Assembly (NCBI GenBank): GCA_021234155.1
Contig: JAJEKV010000680.1
Span: 1-64,000, forward strand
Direction of reading: 5' to 3'
Length of the DNA: 64,000 nucleotides
From: Isoetes taiwanensis
Taxonomy: Eukaryota > Streptophyta > Lycopodiopsida > Isoetales > Isoetaceae
Shown here one piece after another: positions 56,429 through 64,000 of the stretch (position 1 is its first letter; the number at the start of each line of letters is the position of its first letter). Below the pieces are notes generated by a model. That model was not told the origin of the DNA and searched no databases. It saw only the letters and a list, made by a program, of their open reading frames with translations. A program made the translations under genes and the position numbers.

Positions 56429-56449
56429 TTCTCGCGCTTAGCGCGAGAA
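56429..56449. repeat. CGCG palindrome P5
   Basis: TTCTCGCGC-TTA-GCGCGAGAA, perfect 9-bp arms; the longest member. Intron 1 of gene C. Confidence 0.9.
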
Positions 56450-56549
56450 GTTGAGATTCTATCGCTCTTCGTAAACGTAAGAGTAGGGTTGTTGAGGTCA
56501 TAGTCGAGATCAACCCTTCGCGAGGACGGTAAGAGAGATGGAATATGAA

Positions 56550-56570
56550 TTCTTGCGCTACACGCGAGAA
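56550..56570. repeat. CGCG palindrome P6
   Basis: TTCTTGCGC-TAC-ACGCGAGAA, two mismatched pairs that each look like C-to-T or G-to-A changes. Confidence 0.75.
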
Positions 56571-56609
56571 GCCACATTCCATCTATTCTTAGCGTCCTGG
56601 ATCCTTCGA

Positions 56610-56626
56610 CTCGCGCTACGCGCAAA
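56610..56626. repeat. CGCG palindrome P7
   Basis: CTCGCGC-TAC-GCGCAAA, right arm partly decayed. Confidence 0.7.
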
Positions 56627-56660
56627 ACGTAAAACATTGCTCTCAGAATTTATAGACTTG

Positions 56661-56675
56661 TCGTGCCACGCACGA
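56661..56675. repeat. CGCG palindrome P8 with paired changes
   Basis: TCGTGC-CAC-GCACGA. Both arms differ from the consensus by complementary transitions, so the stem is still perfect. Confidence 0.75.
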
Positions 56676-57908
56676 GATGTTGGTCAAGTTGCTTAACACA
56701 GAAATACTTTAGCAATGTCTAACTTGATTATTTATTTTACAGCTTCCAAGAGAGCACTAGTTACATCAACTTCTGCACCATCAAAGAAACCCAGGAAGGA
56801 CCCCAAGGTAGTACAAGAAGAGGCAGAGGAGATAGATCAAACTCTTTGCATAAAGCTAATTGATGGCGGCAGAGTCGTAACATGCGAGCTAAGTCATGAC
56901 TTGCCGGAGACAGTATTTGTTGAGGGGTCTGAATGATATGTTACTGTGAGCAGGGCAGGCTCAAAGTATGACGTGGTCCTGCATTCAAGGGAGAACAAAG
57001 ACACGGCTTTCAAAAAAGTAGGGTTGATCCTTTCATGCAAGGAGCTTGATGACCACGTCTGTGTCTTCATCATAGAGAAGACCATAAAGAGGAATCTCAG
57101 CATTTCCAAATACAAAGCAAGTATAGATGGATTCAGGCCAGATAAGACAGCAGACGGTGTTACAAAGTATGGTTGGCCCATTGAAGGCTCACACCATACA
57201 ATTCGTTCTGTATGTGAAGGAGTATCTGTAGTCCTACAAAGTTTGCAGAAGAAACCATCTTCAAGCTTCTACATATCTGATTTTGGTGGTAGTGGCGATG
57301 CACTTGAGTCAGAAACTTTTCCCCCAGTAGCTTTGCCAAAGCCAGTGAAGGAAACGGATATTGAAAAGAAATCAAGGGTTGATGATGTAGACAAGCTTAT
57401 GAAATTCAAGCAATGGTATCCACTTGGTTTGGATGTCACAAAAAGGATAGCTATTGACAAGCTGATAAGATCTCCTAGAGCATCTTTCATATCTAGGATC
57501 TTTGATCCCAAACATGCCCTGAGGATACAGAAGTCCATGGTTGAACACCCCACCACAGTACCAAATCCAGCTGATGTTCTACCATGGGACTCAGTCAATG
57601 ACAAGCCATACCCATGGAAGGCATGGGATGACCTAAGGAAGAGCGACACGGTGCGCTACATTGTCATTGACGGCCAGCACTCAATTGAGGCAGCGATGGT
57701 GCTTATAGAGAAAATGGATAAGATAGGTGCCAAGGAGTACAGAGAGCACTTCAGTTACAGGCAATGTCGAATCCTTAGTCATTACACGCCTCAACTTGCA
57801 CTGACTACAATAAGTGCAGACTTGAACACAACTGCAAGGGTGGTACAATACAACTCGTAAGTGCCTTTGTTTCTTATTTGGTCTGCAGCCCAACATTGGT
57901 CTGCAATC

Positions 57909-57923
57909 TCGCGCGTAGCGCGA
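57909..57923. repeat. CGCG palindrome P9
   Basis: TCGCGC-GTA-GCGCGA, perfect 6-bp arms, intron 2 of gene C. Confidence 0.85.
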
Positions 57924-57954
57924 CTAAGCTTTTTACTTTCTCTATTCGGAATGC

Positions 57955-57969
57955 TCGCGCTACGCGCGA
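57955..57969. repeat. CGCG palindrome P10
   Basis: TCGCGC-TAC-GCGCGA, perfect 6-bp arms, intron 2 of gene C, about 45 bp before the acceptor. Confidence 0.85.
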
Positions 57970-60900
57970 AATGGAGATCTATATGGTACTAATGGTTTTA
58001 TATTCTTATCTCAGACCATATCCCATGCAATTGAGGCAAGCTAGAAATCAATGGATTGAGCTTGACCGTCCAATTTCAAAAAGAAAGAAGCAGGGGGGAA
58101 GAAAGACAACTCTTACGACGAAATGATTAAGATGATTACCAAGGTCATCATACAAAAAAAAGAAGGATGTTGCAGAGGAGGAAGAGGAAACTGGCACCAA
58201 AAAGAAGTAGTCCAAGGAAGGCCCATCAGAGTGTTCAGTCCTGATCATGTGTGGGACAAATGGAATGAGGTGTGGAACAAGTGGACAGTAGGAGAGCTTG
58301 TAGGAAAAGCAGGGAAACCTGAGAAAGGATCCCTTGAAGATTTTACAGTTACAGACTTGAGGAGTGCACAGGGGTTAAGGGAAGAAGAAATTCTCAAGGT
58401 GCTCCAGTCTGTTATAGATGGACAAGTCTTTGTGAAGAAGGTCTCAAAAATCAAAGATGTACCATCCTTTCCAGAGGTCTGCAAGTCCATGGAAGACCTC
58501 TGTGTCATGAGGGAGGCCATCTCAAAAGAGCTCTTTGAGATGTCTGGAATACAAAACCTATCTGAGCAAGGTATCTTGGACATGATGAAAATAACAGATG
58601 AAGACCTGCTCAGGTACTCGAAGTGGTCGCCTGGATTTATTCAAGCATATAAATCCAGGAACAAGGAAAAACCAGCCCATCTGCCATCAAAGGTCCGTGT
58701 GGAGTTGAGGTGCAGAGTCAGTGGGGACTTGGACATTCCTGAGACTGTATCAGAAACCTACATGGTGAAGTCCTGTCAGGGTTCTCTGGTTGTTGCCACC
58801 CAGACTATTCCAAAGACAGCTTCATTGTTTGTGGTGGGACTGTCGGACATACCCTCAGGATATAGACTACTACATCTCTATGCTCTCAAATTGTCTCAAG
58901 CAGACCACCCAAGAGTACATCACACTTGTGTTCCTGTCTGAACCTGCATAGGAATATCCAAAGATCTTGCAGGCCACCACTCAGATAGAGGCCAATACGA
59001 GTGTGTGCCACGGGGTGTTGGTAGATGGAACGCCTGCTAAGAACAGTTACGTCACTCATGGCATAACAATGATCACTTACGTGATCATAAATAAAGTAGA
59101 GGATGCGGTTTACGAGGCACACAAGTATGGTCGCCAAAAGCTTCCTGAGCCGATACTCAAATTTACAGAGAAGAAGAGCTTGGATAATTACCTCTGGACC
59201 GATGAGCTTACCCCTAACCTGACCACTGAGGAATGTGAGAAGGAATTAGAGTACAAACAGATTGGCCTGAAGGGAGGTGCAGTGAACAAGTGCAAACTAA
59301 GCTCGAACTTAGCTTTCTACCTGTGGATACGTTTGTGCCCAAGGGAGGCTTAGTCTGTGACTACTTTGTCAATGGTAGGGTTGGGCGTGAAGCTTTAGCC
59401 AATGGCTAAGCTGGGTGGCCACTGAGCAGCAGAAAGAGTTTCTGGAGCTGTATTATCTTGATGTGGAGAAGCATCATCTGACATATCAAGGGAAGCAAGC
59501 ACAGAGGGAGAATCGGCAAGGTCAAAACGATGCAAAGAGGGAGAGAAAGAAGAAGGAGGCAGAGCAAGAGTCTGAGGATGTGACGTCCCCTACTCATATA
59601 CGGTGCCCGCACCGTGTACAAACAGGAGTTCATCCCCCATACCAGCTCCATACTGATACAGGGCCCTCCACGTATCACTGCAACCTTGAAGAGTTCCAGT
59701 GGGAAGAATGAAGGGGTCATTTTCCCTGTCTCCCTCAGGGCCTACCTAGCTGCGGAAGCGTAAACATACATGTCAGTAGTACATACATCAACATCATATG
59801 ACCATCACGAAGAATGGTCCTTCACATATCTGCATAGACAAAGATCAGCACATCACATAGGGAATCCTACCCAAGGCTCAGACACAGGGATGGACTGACA
59901 AGCTTGGGTCTCCAGAGTTCATTGCAGACAGAATTCATGGCAATGGATTTGGCTGGCATAAGAACATGGCATTGGGTTGTTCACTCCATCCGCCCCTCCT
60001 GTGCACACTTTGCAGAGTAGGTTGAAAAGTGTTGGGACCTGACTGTAGCCCGCCTGATGCATGGCCCAGGGGGCTATATCCCGGGTTACATCTCCCAGTT
60101 CGATAGGGCGGTAGGGATCTCTCCCTCCGAGAGATCTACATCTTTGACTCAAGGTGACTAGAGGGCCCTTGCCCTTATTCAAGCTGGACCTTTGGAAGGT
60201 GAACCCCACCCCACGGGTGTCGAGCCCATGCCTTGCCCGCTTTTCGGTGGCAAGCCATTAGACCTAGTCACAATGATCCCGGTAGCACTAACACACCACA
60301 GGGGATGGTTCAAGAGTCGAGAACATGAATCTCCTTCTTAGCCGATCGGCCCCTTCACCCCACAAACGGGTGTGGTTCTTGTACCAGGCGAATCTATAGT
60401 GTGCTAGAGAGGCTAATCTAGGAGCATCTACTACCAAGCTTTAGGTCTCTACCCTCCTTCCCAATACAAAGGAGTTCATAGAGATACATCATCCATATAC
60501 ATCACAGAAGAACTAAAGAACAAGATCTAATCTATATCATAGAGTTAGGTTCTTTAGTTAGAGTCTGGTATCTAGAGATCTAGAAGGCTGCTATGGGCAA
60601 TTTAATAGGCTAAACCTACTGATTCAATGACTAAAAGAGGGTTTAAGCTATTAAATTGCCTAAATACCCCGATCCTTGAGTTCCTCCTCGACTGAGTTCG
60701 ACCATCTGCTGAAATGCTTTCGAATCAAGGAAAACTAACGATGCAGTTCTCTCAGCCCAGTGCAGGGGAGGCGGTTTTAGCTCTTGAGGCAGCCAAAACA
60801 GAGCTCTAAAACCCTAAAAACGAAAATGGGCAAGTTAGGGCTCTCCCCCTTAAATAGACAAGGGGGTTGGGCTAGGGTTTCCAATTATCCCCTTTAGGCA

Positions 60901-61368
60901 TGTGGGATAATTGGGAATGGGCCCACTTGCCTTTAATGACTATGTGGCCAACAAGTGCCCACATGGAAAGGTGTGCCCATATTAATGTGCATATTGGCAA
61001 ATGTGCACATTAATTGCACACTTGGGTATGGCCCACTTGGCACCAAGTGTCCACATGGGAAAATGTGCACCTAGATAAATGTGCACATGGTTAAATGTGC
61101 ACATTAATTAATGCACACTCCTTGCGGAGTTGCCCCTAGGGGCTACCCACTTGGCTGCGTCGCATGTGACCGTCGGTCGGGATGGCGTGTGCGGCGTGGC
61201 CGGGCGTCTGCGATTATGCGATCACGGGACCGTATCTTTGTCTTTGGAACGTCACATTCTCCCCACCTTGAAATGATCGTCCATAAACATCATTGGGTCT
61301 CCCCACCTTGGAATCTTCCTAAACGCAATCAACCCCGATGCATACGATATACTACTATAATACTTACA

Positions 61369-61875
61369 CATTTATTAAGATTACCTTAAGGTAATATTTT
61401 TAAAACATTATTACGCCCTTACATTATCAACTAACTTGTCAATTCGTAACTTCTATTAAACAAGGTACTTATTAGTCTCCGTTATCACAACATTTAGTTT
61501 ATCACAATTTAACACTTTCATATACAATTATTATTTAAGGTACTCTTCATTCCTTGCAACACATTCTAACAAAATTTGTGTTGCAAGTCTTCGCACCTTA
61601 AAATCCTGCATTAATTTTACAATATCTATAATTACATACCTACTATCTTAATTATTAGAATTACTCTAAGGTAATGTTTAAGACATTACTGTACTATTTC
61701 ATTATCCAATTAACTTATCACTTCATAACTTAATCCACGCAAGGTAATTATTAATCTTACTTAATACAACATTTAAGTTTATCAAAGTTTATCAATTTCA
61801 TACAAAATTTACACTTCTAAGGTACTCTTCATTCCTTGCAACACATTATAACAAAATTTGTGTTTGCAAAGCCGT
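61369..61875. repeat. Diverged tandem duplication, about 285-bp unit
   Basis: Both copies contain AAGGTAATRTTT, ACATTTARGTTTATCA and GGTACTCTTCATTCCTTGCA followed by ACACATT and ACAAAATTTGTGTT, in the same order. A third partial copy of the AAGGTAATATTTATG part lies near 62485. The first copy carries the palindrome ATTACCTTAAGGTAAT. Confidence 0.75.
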
Positions 61876-62219
61876 AGATTCGACCTCCTTGCCCTCCGAG
61901 CTCTATTGGCCTGCTTGATCGACACTACCTATTATTAATTATTAATAAAATTTTGGTTATATGGTGACCACCCCCACCTATCTACATGGATGCATGGCTA
62001 ATCTCCCGTGAGGAAGAGGGTGAATCTTCCATTATGGCGTGGAGAGGCAGCCCTATATGCCTATATGCCGCTCATGCCTACACCCTAGTTGCCCAGTGGA
62101 GGATAGGTCCTTCCGTATATGGGGCGTGAAGGCCAGATTCCTCCTATCAAAGCATATATGGGGCTAGAGGTGCTTTTCCTATCAATGCATTCCTCAATGA
62201 CCTCCTTTCTCTCGAGGTC

Positions 62220-62246
62220 GTCTACTTCCGTGGAACGGAAGTAGAC
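62220..62246. repeat. Perfect 12-bp-arm hairpin
   Basis: GTCTACTTCCGT-GGA-ACGGAAGTAGAC. Isolated; no gene nearby to link it to termination. Confidence 0.85.
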
Positions 62247-64000
62247 TTCTAATCTACCTTCCACTCATCCAAGCGGAAACGCGGTCATGCCTACATTGAC
62301 ATTACACCACGCCCTAGAGATCACCGTAGTGGTCTCATCATCGGTAACAACGCATGTAACCCATACCTAGCATAGGTTGCATGCGCAGATTAATCTTAAC
62401 TACACATAGAATTAATCTACACAATTCGACATGCCTGAGCCGATTTTTACTGGCTCCTTTAATGCATGTGATTAACATAATTACCCCAAGGTAATATTTA
62501 TGAATTAACATTATCATAGTATCGGATACATTACTTCCGATAGTACAATTATATTTACTCCAAGCTTTGCAATATTTGACCACTTTTAGATCGCGATTAT
62601 TTAAACAATAACCCTGATTTAGACCTATTGTTACATAGACAAGGTTTTGAATTATCATACACAAGAATTAGATGTGCTTCTTATTCTCTTTCTTGGGTCC
62701 TGCATTACCCTTGGAAGTATCTCCCTAAGATATACTTAAGTATATCCGAATTCTATTTTCTGTTTATATTTATAAGGACCCCGAGGTCATATAGCTATCC
62801 TTGGAAGGAATTGCATGGTTGCGAAGGATTAATTAACATGCTACCTCACATTATCATTGTTAGTTAACTTATTTCTCTATGATACATATACGTACAACAA
62901 TTTCTATCCAGTTATTAGGATCTATATTTAACTTATCAATAAGACACATTAAAGCTTATAATACATGCGCACACCTTACCTAAAGCTAGAACGCATCCAC
63001 CCATTGAGCCGGCGTCGAGTAGTTTGGAGATGACTTGGTCGTTGCATTGCTCCCATGGTTTTGCTCCACTTCGTTGGTGTAGATAGCTACTACGTCGGTC
63101 TCGCACGTTGAAGGCCTCCTGAGCTATCTATCTATCTATCTTACGCTCTATTCGCTTCGGCCATTGCCGGAGTGAACTCTATTCTACAGGTCAGTCAATT
63201 CGATGCAAGTACGTTCAATCATAAGATTGAGCTCTCCCACTTTCTTCGAAAAGAAAATGGTCCTGCACCCCTTCAATGACATTGTACACAACGTCATATC
63301 TACTCTCTCCCCTTAAGAGGCTATACGCTTCTTACTTAGTGCATTACTTTACTAGCCTTATATAACATATATAACCATCTAAGATGGATGCACATATTAT
63401 GTTATCATTTATTTCAGTATAGTTATGGGTTACTTACTTAGTTAGAACGATTCTAAACCACAAGGTTTTGTCATGACGACAATTCCTTTTGTCTCAAAAG
63501 ACTATTTGATTACTATAATTCTTATTTTAGATGTGCCTTACATGTACTATTCTTTTATATTCTAGAGATTCCCCCTTTCTTAGTTAGTTAAACTCTTGGA
63601 ATATTCCTACCAATCGAATTGATGTCATCGTAACAAGTTGGCCGGACTTGCTAGATTACTTCTTTTCTTTCGGTTGGATTATTCTTTTGGAGGTACTAGA
63701 TTTATACATGGTCAACAATTATCCTAGTAATGATTCCTTCTTAGCGAGGAGATCAATCTCACCAAGTGGTTTCAATACGTTGGATGGCTGTTAACTATCG
63801 TGTATAATTATAGTTACTCCTATGCATTTCCTTCCCAATCTTGACGCTTAGCTCAATATTGGGGTGATCCTTTCAGCGAGAATATCTGGAAATGCCTTCT
63901 AATCCTAATATGGATGTTACCATCCATACATTTAACCTACTAGGCCCCATGGCCTTAGATGCTTGAGCTTGCTAGAAGCTCATCCACTCGTTGCCTGCTT

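Larger units (their letters stand above)
54525..59711 (+). pseudogene. Gene C: large ORF with ParB/DGQH-like motif, frame-broken
   Basis: Exon 1 ends at 54537 (MATK plus one base). A phase-1 intron leads to exon 2 (56743-57856) and a phase-2 intron (GTAAGT, to 58014) to exon 3 (from 58015). Exon 2 starts with a basic tail (SKRALV, SAPSKKPRKD), then CIKLIDGGRVVTCELSHDLP; a TGA at 56934 is the only stop before VSRAGSKYDVVLHSRENKD. Near its end are RYIVIDGQHSIEAAMVLI and LTTISADLNTTARVVQYN, resembling the ParB/DGQHR nuclease-type fold. Exon 3 runs to about 59711 with DHVWDKWNEVWNKWTVGELV, MEDLCVMREAISKELFEMSG and a basic C-terminus; I recognise no domain there. Breaks: frameshifts at the G6 run (58093-58098), the A run (about 58153) and near 58870, a TAG at 58949 and a TAA at 59407. 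They may be decay or homopolymer assembly errors. Confidence 0.5.
59712..64000. other. No gene; repeat-derived AT-rich sequence
   Basis: 59.7-61.3 kb is moderate-GC noncoding sequence of repeat character (for example ACATTCTCCCCACCTTGAAA near 61254 and TCTCCCCACCTTGGAATC near 61299). From 61.3 kb on it is AT-rich. No frame beyond about 110 codons and no motif in either strand. It may belong to an LTR element whose ends lie outside the window. Confidence 0.5.

Noticed and set aside
61120-61150. TTGCCCCTAGGGG palindrome shared with 32.8 kb as a regulatory site
   Set aside because: Only two short occurrences in 64 kb; consistent with chance.

Overview
This is eukaryotic nuclear DNA from a land plant with a large, repeat-loaded genome. 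The plant reading rests on the plant-type phosphofructokinase, the two-domain plant cytidine deaminase, a plant H2A with one intron, a PLS-type PPR fragment and plant-style LTR, LINE and hAT elements. Mobile-element families that I associate with seed-free plants (a Crypton-type recombinase, a D-N-C-A-G-Q-N-K-N transposase-like family, a P5B-like ATPase fragment) make a fern or other non-flowering vascular plant my best guess; this is inference. Only two genes look intact: histone H2A (11.87-12.84 kb) and cytidine deaminase (42.76-43.87 kb). Most of the rest is dead or nested mobile DNA.

Layout. 1-11.13 kb: a probable DNA transposon bounded by 25-bp inverted ends, holding a broken minus-strand transposase-like gene and a nested 2.8-kb LTR element without gag-pol (2711-5532, TSD ACCCA). 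11.9-12.8 kb: H2A, with a foldback MITE in its intron. 17.60-19.72 kb: a non-autonomous hAT element (8-bp TSD GTGAATAG) carrying a LINE tail and a possible lectin-like fragment. 20.5-25.85 kb: a minus-strand Crypton-type tyrosine recombinase pseudogene whose intron was hit by a 3959-bp element with perfect 25-bp inverted ends. 29.28-30.28 kb: a CACTA-ended element. 36-43.9 kb: gene-derived segment with EMG1/NEP1 C-terminal exons, a plant-type PFK with a frameshift, two exons of a P5B-type ATPase, a PPR scrap and the intact cytidine deaminase.

48.3-59.7 kb is the most unusual stretch. A minus-strand transposase-like gene is split by a 5'-truncated LINE (13-bp TSD). Next come a plus-strand unknown ORF, a minus-strand gene with a DUF8039-like domain, and a long plus-strand gene (three exons, frame breaks) with a ParB/DGQH-like motif. 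The last two diverge from a common GCGGGC-rich promoter. A family of short hyper-CpG palindromes, consensus CTCGCGC-N3-GCGCGAG, occurs about ten times here, only in introns and intergenic DNA, and I saw it nowhere else in the window. A ParB-like protein together with dispersed parS-like palindromes is the best candidate for an undescribed system, though the link is inference.

59.7-64 kb holds no gene I can support: AT-rich repeat-derived sequence with a tandem duplication and a strong hairpin.
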